Shown: positions 34,545 to 48,177, numbered from the stretch's first letter. The stretch: DNA of 64,000 bases from Hedera helix (GCA_947179155.2 OX359280.1:8421501-8485500), one strand, 5' to 3'. Made by a program: numbers and translations. The notes: generated by a model not told the origin, from the sequence alone.

Positions 34545-35772
34545 CCTCTTATTAATTTAAAATTAGTTTTTTCAAAATACTTAATTATAAATATTAAGTT
34601 GTTTAATTTATTCTATTATCATAGTATAAATTAAATATACTTAATTTATTATTATCATTATGTCATTTACTTCTTAAATAAATATTTCTCTTTTACATTG
34701 TGACCCTTTAAGTTCTTCATATTATACTGATTGTATAATAAATAAATTAGAACCATTCTAATTTATTTATTATTTCTAATTTATTTATTCTGAATTAAAG
34801 GAAATTTATTTATTATGAATTAAACTCCTTTAATTCAGAATAAATAAATATATTAATTTATTTTATAATAAGGGTAAGCCCCCTTAGCAATTCACGACTT
34901 TCCAAAAAATATGAAATTTAACATTTGATCATAAAAAACCTAATTACTATACAATTCAATCATTCTACCACACAATGTCCCAATAAAATATAAGACATAT
35001 AATTACTGTCAATTCTTATTTTATTTGATCATATATGCATTTTAATTCTCAAATGCACAACTCTAATGTAAATTAAAAACTCATTTCTAATTTTCATTCC
35101 ACATTGGCAAAAGATTTATGAGTTGACATTTATCGAATCGAATATGATATTCTCTCCCTTTACTGAAAGTGGTAGATCCTTTATTGATCATTCACCTATC
35201 TTCATGTACAACTTATTATACTCGAACATATCATTTGTTATACCCAAATAGTTTTAACGAATATGACAAAGTATAACTCATCATACATAAGATACTATGA
35301 TGATCTCAAGTACAAGGATCACTTGTACTACTATCACATTAGGAACTTCTATTAACAGTCAAGTAAAACTCCATTAGGTGTTCCTTAAGCGAATCATGTT
35401 TAGTGAACTTACTCTCCAATAAGCACATGCATACTTGCTTTAGTGTCTCGACACGGATGATTATGAGATCAATCATCATCTTCTAAAGAACAAGCATAGT
35501 ATGTACTAATCTATCTGGATTCACTAATCCCTATTGTAGTGATCTCACGATTATGAACATTTTAGTTTTGAGATATCTTGAATTTAGTTCTCATTAGCCT
35601 AATCTGTAACACTCCCAAATCTAGGCCCACGCAGCCCAAACTTGAGTTGTCAAAAGACTACAACAAAATTATTACAAGGTAATACAACGTTTAACAATAC
35701 AGTGTATAATAATACACAACTAAGTCTTCACTATTATTTTCACACTATTTTACAACACGTGAAGACTACGAT

Positions 35773-38700
35773 TGTGACGCCCCCAAATCTAGGCCTACAT
35801 AGCCCAATTTGAGACACCATAAAATACACAATTTCTAATACAAATAGTGCATAGAACAGAAATACATAACTCAATAATACACAACTAAGTCTTCACTATT
35901 ATTGTCACACTGTATACAACATGTGAAGACTACAATAGTTATCACTCGAACCGTCACTCCATTCCCCTGCTAGACCCGACTATTCTCTCATTTTCTGAAA
36001 AACCATGGAACAAAAGAAAGGGTGAGCTCAAATAGCCCAGTAAGAAATATCATGACTAAGATAATGACAAATAAATTATCATTAGCCTTCAACAGTTAAG
36101 TTCTTAATTGAATATAATAGACAATAAGCTTTATATCAATAATAGCAGCGGAAAGCAATCCATTAGAAGAATAATGTAGACTATGATGTCTACTCGCGTC
36201 TCTTTTTAAGATAAATGTCATCAACTTTTATTATCTTAAACACCACTGGTCATGATAATATAAATTTCCAGTTCCTGATTATAATCGTGACAGTCAATAG
36301 TTCATCTTTGCATTACAGGTCAAAGATATTCAAATATAACACCAACGATAATAATTATACCAGTTTTCAGCCTTTGGTCATAATCATACCAACAACAGTT
36401 CATCTTTGCCCCAAGCCAAAGAGAATATTCACCACGTGCCCTAAAAGACACAACAATTATATCGCCTTTATCCTATCATCTGTGCCCCAGGCCATAGATA
36501 TTCACAACAACATGGTTCTTGATGATTAGAATAACAACCGTGATATAGATGATGAATCAGAAGAAACAGTATGATCAATAAATATCAAAAGTTTATGATT
36601 TTTCTTTGTGCATATTCAAATAATGTCCAAATTGTCAACATGATGTGGACTAAAATTCAAGAATGATATTTAAGATCCATAGTTCAGAAAAACAGTTAAG
36701 GTTCAATAGAAAGATTTAGAAAAATAGGAAAGTTCAGTTGAAATGATATTAGATGAAGTGCAAACTATTGAAGAATATATTGTCATTTCAGGAAACTTTA
36801 CCAATAAGAGACAAATAAGAAATGAATACGAAGAGTAATTCACCAAACATGCGGCAGTCCGCGTAGTCGGGTTATTCTCAGAGATTAATGAAGAATGAAT
36901 ACGAAAGGTTATTCACCAAACATGCGGTAGCCCGCGTAGTCAAGTTATTCTCACAAATTAATAAGGAATGAATACGAAAGGTTATTCACCAAACATGCGG
37001 TAGTCCGCGTAGTCGGGTTATTCTCAGAGATTAATGAAGAATGAATACGAAAGGTTATTCACCAAACATGCGGTAGCCCGCGTAGTCACGTTATTCTCAC
37101 AAATTAATAAGGAATGAATACGAAAGGTTATTCACCAAACATGCGGTAGTCCGCGTAGTCAGGTTATACCCATAAATTAATAAGGAATGAATACGAAAGG
37201 TTATTTACCAAACATGCGGTAGTACGCGTAGTCAGGTTATTCCCACAAATTAATATATGGAGATAAATGACACATCTTACGAGTAAGAAAGAAACGATAT
37301 TATTTTTTAGAATCAAATAATGAAAATTCCTTACCATAGTAAATTTGAATAATGGAAGATGAAAAAAATGGTATCCCTTACCTTAACACGTGACTGGATA
37401 TGAAGTTGGTCAACCTATATTTTTATAATTTAATTAGTAACTACCATATATAATTTTATGGTGTATATCAATTCGTATGAAATCATCAAAAGTGATTTAA
37501 TAAAATAAAGTAGAATAACTTCAATATAGTTTTTGAAGAAAATAATATTTCGAAATAAATCTTCCAAATGAAGCTTTTCAAAATGAATCTTCTAAAGGAA
37601 GATTTATAAACATTGTGTGATGTGTATGGTTACTTATATAACTTTTATAAAAAGACTTACTTGGTCAGTACTCGTACACTTACAGATCTTTACAAATACT
37701 CAAAATGGCTTTAGCACACTCAAAAAGAACTTATACAAAGAAATATTTGGAGAGTTAAAGCAAAAATAAGCAAGGAAGTTTTTTATGAAAAATCATTAAG
37801 TTAAGGCCTCTATTTATAGCAAAAAATCTTATTATCACCAAGATTTCCTAATTTAATCCAAACTGTATATTTCAAGATAATGTTTAATCCATACCACTCA
37901 TTTCATCTTTTAATATTTCCTTAATCTAAACCATTCATTTAAATATCATTTTTTAATCTATATCATTCAATTTACTTTATATATAAAACAACTAACATTA
38001 AATAAATCAATTAACTTTATATATATAAACAAATAACTTTATATAATTTATCATAATAAAAATAAATAACTTTATCAATTCAATTATTCAACAATAATTC
38101 ATAATTATTCATTATTATGGCTAATTGTTGTAAATGCAGTGTAGTTGGCTTTTCAAGTTAGATAAAAAGAAAAATCAACTAATAATAGAATACAACAGTT
38201 TAATCAATATCATAAAAGAAATAACAATAATGCTGAAAATAAATAAGAAAATAACATGTTACTGTGTAATGACAATTATTGATTCAGTAATGTAAATTAT
38301 TGTGCATATGCTACTGTAACAATTATCAGCTCAATAATACGAATTATTATGCACGTGACAATTATTGGTTCAATAAAGTCAATATAGTACAATAACCACT
38401 TTATCGGTTTAATAATATGAAACACTGTGCAATATCGTGTATTTCTGTACAATATTGTGTGCTACTGTGCAATACCGTATGCTACTGTACAATACCGTGT
38501 GCAACTATATAATACCGTATGTTACTTTTCCTTTACCATCGGGTATTTTAACTATTCAAGGTGATAGTACCGTTGACTATATTTATTTAGAAAGGTTACG
38601 TATGTCGCTTTCTATATCTAACAATAATTCGTTGTGGGGGTCCACCGTTATTTTGTTATTTCGGCCCCGTCATACGAATCGAATATTCCCCGACAAAACG

Positions 38701-38856
38701 AATATTCTCCGACCAAACGAATATTGACCGACATAATAAAATTTGCACATAACATCCTTAACTTTTAACCCTATCAATTTAACCACCTACTGTTTCAGGA
38801 AAAATATATATGAAGAAAAATTAAATTTTGTATTTCATAAAATTTGGGGTCTTACA
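35773..38856 (-). mobile_element. Gypsy solo LTR (inner), same family
   Basis: A complete 3,084 bp LTR (TGTGACGCCC to GGTCTTACA) is flanked by ACGAT at 35768-35772 and 38857-38861. It inserted 168 bp into an older LTR of the same family. A minus-strand TATA box is at 37810-37819. It has six array units with the CG-rich core altered to ATGCGGTAGTCCGCGTAGTC. Confidence 0.93.
36815..37255. repeat. LTR tandem array, six units (inner solo LTR)
   Basis: Units of about 72-75 bp read GGTTATTCACCAAACATGCGG, then a CCGCGTAGTC core and GGTTATTCTC. Some neighbouring pairs look more alike at a two-unit period, suggesting unequal exchange of dimers. Confidence 0.88.
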
Positions 38857-40114
38857 ACGATAGCTATCCCTTAGACTCTCACTCTATTCCCTGGCTAGAC
38901 CCAGTTACGTTCTCATCTCCTGCTGAAAAACAATGGAACAAAAAGAAAGGGTGAGCTCAAATAGCCCAGTAAATAATATCATGACTAAGATAATGACGAA
39001 TAAATTATCATTAACCTTCAACAGTTGAGTTCTTGATAGAATACAATAGACTACAAGGTTTATATCAAAAACTGTAGTTAAATTGTTGAACAACGTTCAG
39101 ATCAATAATAGCAGCGGAATGAGCAATCTATTAGAAGAATAATGCAGACTATAATGTCCACTCACTTCTCTTTTTAGGAAAAACATCATCAACTTTTATC
39201 ATTTGACCATTAGTCATGATAATACAAATTCACAGTTCCTAGTCATAATCATGCAAACCAACAGTTCATCTTTGCACTACGGGCCAAAGATATTCAATAT
39301 AATACCAACGGTCATGATTATACCAGTATTCAGCATTTGGTCATAATCATGTCAAACAACAGTTCATCTTTGCACTACGGGCCAAAGATATTCAATATAA
39401 CACCAACGATCATGATTATACCAATATTCAGCCTTTTGTCATAATACCAAACAATAGTTCATCTTTGCACTACAGGTCAAAGAGAACTTTCACCACGTGT
39501 CATAAAAGACACTGAACAGATGTATCGCCTTTAACCTATTATATCGCCTTAAACCTATCATCTGTTCAACAATTATATCGCATCTGTGCCCCCGGCCACA
39601 GATATTCACAACAGCTTGATTCTTGATGATTAATACAAATAACAGTGATACAAATGATGAACAGAAGAAACAGGATAAACAATAAGTATCGGAAGTTTAC
39701 TTTGTTGCAGATTCAAATAATGTCCAAATTGTCAACATGATGTGGAGTGAAATTCAAAAATGATATTCAAGATCCACAGTTCAGAATAACGGTTACAGTT
39801 CAATAGAAATGTTTAGAAAAATAATTCAATTGAAATGATATTAGATGAAGCACAAACTATTAAGAAACATATAATCATTTCAGGAAACTTTACCAAATAG
39901 TACTTACCATAGTAAGTTAAGAGTATAAAAGAAATAATATCCCTTATTATAGTAAATTTGAATAATGGAAGATGAAAAAGATGGTATCTCTTATGAGTAT
40001 AAAGAAAAATAATATCACTTACGAATATGAAAGAAAATGATATTACAAACGAATATGGAATAAAAGTGTCATGCGATAATTCGTGTAGACAAATTATTTC
40101 CACAAGAGACAAAT

Positions 40115-40340
40115 AAGAAATAAATACAATGGCTTATTCACCAATAGGCGGTAATCCCCGCCGTAAGGTTATTCCCACAATTTAATAAAATTTGAATACG
40201 AAGAGTTATTCACCAAACAGGCGGTAATCCGCGCCGTAAGGTTATTCTCAGAGATTAATAAGGAATGAATGCGAAAGGTTATTCACCAACAGGCGGTAAT
40301 CCGCGCCGTAAGGTTATTCCCATAATTTAATACATGAAAA
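40115..40340. repeat. LTR tandem array, three units (outer solo LTR)
   Basis: Units contain AGGCGGTAATCCGCGCCGTAAGG, the same family of repeat as in the young element. Confidence 0.88.
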
Positions 40341-42063
40341 TAAATGACACATCTTAAAAGTAAGAAGGAAACGATATTATTTTCGAGAATCAAAGAATGA
40401 TAATCCCTTACCGTAGTAAGTTTAAATAATAGAAGATGAAAGAATATGATATTCCTTACAAGTAAAAAAATAATACCATTTATGATGATGAAAAGAATGA
40501 TACCCCTTACCTTATCACGTGACTGGATATTGTTAAAAATGAGGTTGATCAACCTATATCTTTATAATATAATTAGTAATTACCACATATAAATTTCAAA
40601 GTGTATGATAACTCGTATAATATGAACTATCAAAATTATATATATTTAACATAATTTTTGTAGTAATATAACAACTTTAAAATAGTTTTTAAAATAATAT
40701 TCTAAAATAAATCTTCCAAAGAAAGCTTTTAAAAATGAATCTTCTCAAAGAAGAGTCTTTTAAAGGAAGATTTGTGAATACCGTGAAAAATAGGAATTTA
40801 TGAAATTACTACTCTTTAATAAAATACTTACTTGAAAAATTTCTGCACTCCTTTTGGCTTTCAAACACTCAAGATAACATTATTATTCTCAGAGAAAACT
40901 CATAAAATTCTTATAGAAAAATTTTATGTTTTAGGTGTGATTTTTCTATTCAGCTGAGCACGCTCTTTATAGGGGAAAAGAAGTTACTATGCGCAGTAGG
41001 TGAACTAAAAAAAATTTCAGCAGCCTAAAACACATTTCTCACATTTCATGTGACCCCACAGTGGGTCCACGTACTATTCACGTTACTATTCACATAAAAT
41101 AATAATTAATTTTTTTTTCTTCTTATGGGTCCTGCATATAAAATAAAATAATGCTACAATAATAATTCAACAATAATGTAATAAACACGTTATAGATTAT
41201 TATTATTAATATAAATTACTGTGTATTTGCTACTGTGATAATTATTTGGTTCAATAATTTTAAAATACAGTGCACCAACAATTATTGACTCAATGATATG
41301 AAATACAGTGTAATGACAATTATTGAATCAATAATGTAAAATACTGTGTAACAACAATTATTGGATTGATAACATAAAATATTATGCAGTGACAATTATT
41401 GATAAAATGATGTGCAACAGTTACGGTGTCAATTATCAGATCAGTAATGCAAATACTGTGTTATAACCAATTTATCAGTTCAATAACATAAACGCCGAAC
41501 AATACCTTGTGCTACTGTAGATACCGCGTGCTACAGTAAAATACCATAAATTACTGTAGGCTACTATTCTTTTATCACCGATATTTTAACAGTTAAAAGT
41601 GATAACACCGTTGACTATTTTTATTTAAAAAGGTTACTTCTGTCGTTTTATATATCCGACAAATATTCCGTTGTGGGGTCCACCAATAATTAGTTATTTC
41701 GGCGCCGTTGTACGACCCTGATATTTCCCGATAAAATGAATATTATCCAACATAATAAAATTTGCACATACTATCATTAACTTTTAACTTTGTCAATTTA
41801 ACCACTTACTGTTTCAGAAAAATATATATGAAGAAAAGTTAAATTTTGTATTTCATAAAATTCAGGGTCTTACATAATCAACATTATGATTCTAAAAGTA
41901 TTGCTCCAAAACTATAGGTTTATTCATTTAATCAATTCAACAAATTAATCATGAATAGAGGAATGCCTTTAAATTAATTTTTTTTTATTAATAAACGAAT
42001 AAAATTATAAAGTATATGATTATCACATCAATACATAATTGGCTTGAGGGTATACTACTTTCA

Positions 42064-42880
42064 CAGGACTCATGGAAGCCTCTCTCAAGTCTCGTATTCT
42101 AGGGTCTTTACTGCTTAATCCACGCCTTTCCACCCTTCTTTCTCTATCTCAACATCATGTCATTCGATTTCATCGTCAAAAACCCCAGAGGAGCTAAGTA
42201 CGGAGCAGGAGAAGTAACACCCCTAAGGTGGCTGAACCTTAGGGTGGCTGAACCCTAGGGCCTGAACCTTAAGGAGGCTGAATATTAGGAAACCGAACCC
42301 TAGGGGCCAAACCCTAGGTCTGTGCCTCCTTCAGTTCTCTTCGTTCGCTACGACTTTTCTTAATCAATTTTCATCATTTTATCTTGATTCTTAGCCCTAT
42401 GAGAAAATTCTTTCGTCATGGAGATTTCAAGGACAACCATTTCCAGACCTTCACCAGTTTTTTAGCTTTTTTTCGTGGTTCGATCTTACTATTCCATCAT
42501 TACATTGCTCAAAACTTATTTGGCATGACAATAAAGAATATAAAGCAGTGTGCCCCTAACAGGCTAACCCCTAGGGTGGTCGAACCCTAAGGTGCTTAAA
42601 GGGCACCTTGGCTTCTTGTTCCTTTGTCATTCATTTTCCTTGTTTTGTCCTTGTTTCGTTCCGGTAGTTCAAATCAACTTCAATCATGAAATTCATTTTC
42701 AGAATTTGTCTCGAGGTAGGACCACCTAAGGGTGGCTAAACCCTAAGAAGTCGAACCCTAGGGGTCCCAAACCCTATATGCTCCTTTGTTCATTTAATGC
42801 TTATCATGTTCATTTATTTATGTCTTATTCATTTAATTATTTAGGTTATATGTGAACCTAATTTATACATGGGCCTACAA
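42064..42880. other. Continuation of the pre-Copia DNA with CCCTAGG-rich short repeats
   Basis: Repeated words such as GGTGGCTGAACCCTAGG and CTGAACCTTAAGG occur at 42218-42320, 42555-42600 and 42725-42775. No gene is seen; a 68-codon frame at 42384-42590 overlaps these repeats and is not credible. It may be more of the Tat/Ogre-like LTR. Confidence 0.4.
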
Positions 42881-43510
42881 TAAGGAAGAAAAAGGAACAT
42901 TTTGTTAGAATGAAGAAGGAATTGTTTTCCTAGAATGGAGAAGCCGATAAGAAAATAATAGGTCATTTTATCCGTTCCAATTGATTTGGGTTTTTTGGGT
43001 TTTGTTTTTGAAGTGTTTATTTAGTTTAAAATATTATTTATTTTTTCTTTTGAAATAATACTTATTTAAGTTATAATTATGTATAAAAAGAAAAGTCATT
43101 GTGTAGATAAATGGTGTTAATTTATGTATATATAACAAACAAGTGGCATATTCCAATCAAAAATTGGTTAGACTGGCCAAAAAAGAACATAATTGTTTTT
43201 ATAAGATACTTTAAAATAACAATTGACAATAATCATACTTAAAGGATAAAAAATGATATTAATATCTATTTGGAGGAATAATTTTGTCATTTATCCTTAA
43301 TATTATACTGAATATACTCTATATTTCAATCAATTTTGCTGCAACACTAGTGAAAAATCCAAAGCAAATGCACAAAACGACTAAGCAAAATGTTACGGAT
43401 TCTTTACCCACGTGAACACATAGTCTATACATGTAATTGCCCATGTTTAAAATGAAATGAATCTAGCATACAAAATTTTAAATGATTTCATGATTAGTGG
43501 GCGGCCTGAT
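42881..43510 (+). repeat. Diverged copy of the terpene synthase upstream region
   Basis: 42881-43080 aligns by eye with 5193-5390 (AAGAAAAAGGAACATTTT, GGAGAAGCCGATAAG, AATAGGTCATTTTAT, TTGATTTGGGTTTT). 43465-43505 aligns with about 5840-5880 (TCTAGCAT, AATTTTAAATGATTT, GATTAGTGGG). No terpene synthase coding sequence follows within the window. Confidence 0.7.
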
Positions 43511-43859
43511 CACTATTTAATGGAAATTTAAAATAAAGGTGGAAAACTCCCAAAAAATGAATAAATATAAACATATACTAATTAAATATTATATTTATTT
43601 ATATTTTTAAAATATAAAATATAATATTTAATATATAATTTAATTATTGTATAAATAAACTTATTTAAAAAAATATCAACCAATTTCAAGCTTATGTAAG
43701 TAATTATTACATGTCACTTCAAGCAACTCAAGCTTATCTGTAGAAATGAACAACCTGATCCATTTCAAAGTTTTAAACCATCATATTTGAAGCATGTGAT
43801 ATACTATATCAATCAATTATTTATGTTGATTTTATTGGTTCTCATCAATGGGAACACAT
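43511..43859. other. AT-rich flank up to the hAT element
   Basis: No gene was recognised. It ends with the 8 bp target duplication GAACACAT at 43852-43859. Confidence 0.5.
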
Positions 43860-43879
43860 TAGACCTGGCAAAAAAGACC

Positions 43880-43995
43880 CGGACCCGCGGGCCGGGCCGG
43901 GCTGGCCCAAAAAAATTGGGCTATGGGCTCCTATTTTTTAACCCAAAAAAAATTGGGCGTTTTGGCCCGGCCCGTGGCGGCCCAGCCCTGTTTAA
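43880..43995. repeat. GC-rich subterminal region of hAT, left
   Basis: Clustered GGCCCGG/CCGGGCC words typical of Ac-like subterminal binding sites match the complement near the right end. Confidence 0.7.
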
Positions 43996-44859
43996 AAAAA
44001 AAAATTAGACCAAGCACAGGCAAGCAGAGTGAGCACTGACCAATTTAACCCTTTCACGATTCAGCCCTCGCCCCCTCAGTGTGCAGCGTGCCAGTGAGAG
44101 CGACCAACGAAAGCGAGCATACCAATTCATTTTCGCCTAAACCAAACCCTAAGTAAGAAATCGGCAGCTAGATCGGCCATCGGCCATGGGCAATCGGCAG
44201 TTCTGATTTCTTATTTACAAACTCTTCGCTCTTCCGCAATCCACAGCTAGATCTGACAAACCTTAATCCCGATCCTCCGTCTCCGTCCCAAATCGGCATA
44301 TCCCAAGCGATCAACGACTGCTATCTTTTCTTCTCTAAGTTCTCTTCGTCCCAAATCCCAATCCTCCATCTTCGTCCGTGACCGTGAGTGTTGACTGTTG
44401 AGACTTGAGAGTTGAGACCATTTCAGCATATCTGTTTGGGTAATTATCTCTCTCTATATATATCTATATTTGTTTATATATCTAGGAACATCCGGCATCC
44501 AGTATTTGTTTATGTACTTCTGCTTCAGTACTTATGTTCTTTATAAATTTACAACTTTAGATGATTAAATTGAATAATCAATTATCAAAGTTGAGGCTAC
44601 TTCTATTTTCTTTCTTGCCATTTACATTATTTCAGTATTCAGAGTTAGTGAGTTACAGTATGCACTGGGGACTGATTTTATTAGAAATATATGAAAAGAG
44701 TTAAGTTTACTTCTCTGTTAATGTGTTAATACTCAGTGCGGATTGTTCTCAGTAAAGTCTTTTATTAATTGCCAGATTATTATATTTTTCTTCGTGAATA
44801 TGTGTTAGTGTGTTACTACTACTTACTTGTTTGATAATATTTTTGTTTGAAGGGTTCTT

Positions 44860-47142
44860 ATGGATCGTGTAACAATTGATTTGATTGATGGGGGAGTTGA
44901 AAGCTCAGAGAATATGACACAACCAATTGACACTTCGAAGAGAAAACGAAGGGAAGAAAATTCAATTTGGAATAAATATGACAAAAAAGTAGATCCAATA
45001 ACCAAAAAATTAAGAGCATATTGTAAAACATGCACAAAAAGTTATGCTATTGGAGATGGTGGTAGTTCTCATGGGACTAGAAATTTGCACGCCCATGAAA
45101 AGTCATGTCCCGGTGTAGGTAACCAAAATGTGAGTCAAATGCATCTAGATCATGAAGGAAAAATGCGTAATAGAAAATTTAGTCAGCTCATTTATAGGGA
45201 TAAAATGGCTGAAGCGATCATGATGCATAACTATCCATTTTTTATTGTTGAACATGAAGGATTACGGAGATTACATAACTATTTGAATTCGGATGTGAAA
45301 TCATATACTAGAAACACTGCTAAAACGGATTGCATTAAAATTTATAAGCTTGAGAAAGTGAAATTGAAGAGTGCATTTGCGAACATCCGCGGTAGAATTT
45401 GTCTCACTTCTGATTTATGGTCATCCGTTACTAGTGAGGGTTATATTTGTTTAACCGCTCATTTTATTGATCATGATTTTGTGTTGCATAGTAGAATTAT
45501 AAATTTTTGTCATTTCTCCCCACCACATAATGGCACTCTATTGTCAAAAAAAATCTTTGAGTTTTTGAAGGATTGGGGAATTGAAAAGAAGATCTTTTCA
45601 ATCACTTTAGATAACGCAACAAACAATTATAACATGCAAAATTTCTTGAAGGCTCATTTGAGAGGAAACCTGCTTTGCAATGGTAGCTTTTTTCATGTTC
45701 GATGTTCTGCGCACATATTAAATCTAATTGTTCAAGATGGTTTGAAAATTGCAAGTGAACCTTTACGCAAGATTAGAGAGAGTGTCAAGTTTATTAAGGG
45801 GTCTGAAAGTAGACTATTAAAGTTTGTTGCGTGTTGTGAACAATTACATGTGTCGGTACAATCAGGTTTGCGTTTGGATTGTGTAACTAGTGGAATTCTA
45901 CATGGGCAATGCTTGATTGTGTTCTGAAATTTAAAGATGTATTCTATCAATATGCCATGGTTGAATCAGGTTACACTACTTGTCCATCAAATGATGAGTG
46001 GGAAATAGTACAAGCTATCACAACCTTTTTGAAACCATTTTGGAAAATTACATAACTCTTTTCGGGTACGAGTTATCCAACATCAAATCTGTATTTCTTA
46101 CATGTATTGAGGATCAAAGAACTTTTGATGGTTAATAAGTATTGTGAGATTGAGGTCATTAAAAACATGGCAAATGAGATGTTGCCTAAGTTTGAAAAAT
46201 ATTGGAACGATTATGTTGTTATCTTGTCAATAGCAACTATTCTTGATCCAAGATATAAGGTGCAATTTGTAAAATTTAAACTAAAAAAAGTTGAGACAAA
46301 TGAGGATGCAATAAATAGACAAGTGGACAAAATTGTGAATGCAATGAAATCTTTGTTTATGGAATATGTAACGGAGTATTCTCAAGACGGTTTACAACAA
46401 CCTCAAGGTGGTGTTGGGACTTCAACTATTTCCACCACTAACACAAGTGAAAATAGTGATGATGAGTTTGATGTAAGTAAAGCTTTTATGCATTATAATT
46501 TTTTAAATTTTTTTGCATACTTTTCTATATTACATGTTTGATGTTGATATAATTTTCAATAGGACTTTGTGAGGGAAGTTCAAGGTATTACATCAACAAG
46601 AACGGAATTGGAGCAATACTTGGAGGAGAAAATGGTCACAAACAGAAGTTCTTTTAATATTCTTGAAGAGTGGAAAAAAATTTCTGAGAGGTACGCAAAT
46701 TTTATTCTAGTTTTATACATTACTTTTTTATATGACTAATGATGACATATGATATCCAATACTTGCTAAGATATTATAGCTATTATAGGTATCCAATACT
46801 TGCTAAGATGACATATGATATCTTATCAATTCCAATTACAACGGTTGCTTCAGAGTCGGCTTTTAGCATTGGAGCAAAAGTTCTCACAAAATATCGTAGT
46901 TCGCTTCTACCAGATAATGCACAAGCATTAATTTGTGGACGTAATTGGATTTGTGGATATGAAATACAAGGTTTGTTTTAGTTGTAATTTTTTTTTAACT
47001 TTAATTATAGTATTTTAATTTAATTTTGGGTATTGATATTGTTAATATAGATGATGGGCCGACGGATGACCAACTTTTGGTGCCGCTAGTTACAAATCAA
47101 GAGTCAAAGGGTTCAAATGTGGCTGAAATTTCAAGTGTTTAA
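44860..47142 (+). pseudogene. hAT transposase (BED-zinc-finger type), frameshifted
   Basis: The first frame (44860-45927) encodes a BED zinc finger (C55, C58, H79, C83), then catalytic-region blocks SDLW (D185), TLDNAT (D251) and the C282/H285 motif CSAHILNL. A one-base loss at 45890/45891 (ACTAG|TGG, where a CVTRWNS-like motif is expected) shifts the frame. The next frame then meets a TAA at 46053-46055 and continues to 46472. Introns with GT-AG ends are seen at 46473-46562, 46691-46788 and 46971-47050. The dimerisation domain is in the exon at 46789-46970 (SIPITTVASESAFS, YRSSLLPDNAQALICGRNW). The final exon ends at TAA 47140-47142. The gene is otherwise complete, so inactivation looks modest and fairly recent. 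Confidence 0.9.
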
Positions 47143-48039
47143 AAATCAAGAGTAAGTGCTTTTAACATTAAGATGAATCTTATTTAAAGTTCCTATATGG
47201 CTGTTGTTTGTTGATGTTGGTGACTTTGTTCGAGTATAACTGGATTCTCTCCCTTTACAATCATCTTAAGAAGTTTAGTAAATCTAGAATTTGAATATTG
47301 TAACCCTATATGCACTTGGAATATACAATTTACACTTTACAGTTTTGTAGATAGTACTTTAATTGCTTTCCTTGTTATGTTAAGCTGATAAATGGAATCC
47401 TAAACTGACTGATTATTTGTATATAATCATAACAGTGATTATTTGTACTGTTTTAGTATACAAGAACATGACAAATATTGATAATGATAATCTATTTTAG
47501 AGCACAGTGGATTGCTTGTACAGTGATGATCAATGTTTGCAGGAATTGGTAATTTAATTTTTGCCATTGTTTTGTTTATAAATTATAACCAACACTTATT
47601 TAAATTCTTCTTCATTTCTGCAAGTGTGAAGGAAAGCAGGATGAATTATGGCTACAACTGTGGACCAAACTACAACTCTGCAGGTATGACCCAGGCAACT
47701 GTGAAGCTACTAATTAATTGTGTGATTGTGCCTTAAGTACCTTGTGAAGTGTGAACTATTAATGTTGTTCTCTGCCATGTTGGTGTTGCCTTTGTTGGTA
47801 TTATAAGTATAATAGATTAATAGTAATCAAGGGTGAAGGACCTGAAATTTGAATACTGATTCTGAAGCTGTAATGATGAACATGTATTAGTATTACTGAC
47901 TTACTGTGAAGGAGTAATGTTCCTCTGCTATGTTGGTATTCTGTGAATTGGTGGTAGTCTATTAGATGATAAAATGAAATGGCTTTTGTATTTTTTTTTC
48001 TTCATGAATTAAGAACCAAGTTTCAGGAAAAAAAAAAAA

Positions 48040-48177
48040 GAAGCCCGCGGGCTGGGCCGGCCCGGGCCGGGCCACGGGCCTCACAATTTCAGCCCAGAAA
48101 ATTCTGGGCCATTTTGGCCCTGCCCAAAAACAGCTCGGCCCGCCTTCAGCCCAGCCCGTTTGGACTGGCCCAGTCCG
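48040..48177. repeat. GC-rich subterminal region of hAT, right
   Basis: It contains GGGCTGGGCCGGCCCGGG-like words and repeated GCCC motifs in inverted relation to the left end. Confidence 0.7.

Larger units (their letters stand above)
35605..41874 (-). mobile_element. Gypsy solo LTR (outer), interrupted by a related solo LTR
   Basis: It begins TGTAACACTCCC (35605) and ends GGTCTTACA (41874), flanked by TAATC at 35600-35604 and 41875-41879. It is the same family as the LTRs at 22734 and 26101, but diverged. Removing the inner insertion leaves about 3,181 bp. It has three of the 75 bp array units (40115-40340) and the palindromic minisatellite (about 41215-41450). Confidence 0.9.
33871..42063 (-). 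mobile_element. Copia solo LTR hosting two nested gypsy solo LTRs
   Basis: The outer unit begins TGTTAGTTTAC (33871) and ends CTACTTTCA (42063), with CAGGA at 33866-33870 and 42064-42068 as a perfect target duplication. On the minus strand its start contains GTATACCCTCAAGCCAATTATG and then a TTTATTAATAA stretch before AAAGGCATT, matching the start of a common plant Ty1/Copia LTR. A minus-strand TATATAA lies near 34335. Without the nested insertion (35605-41879) it is 1,918 bp. No internal region or second LTR is present, so it is a solo LTR. Confidence 0.85.
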
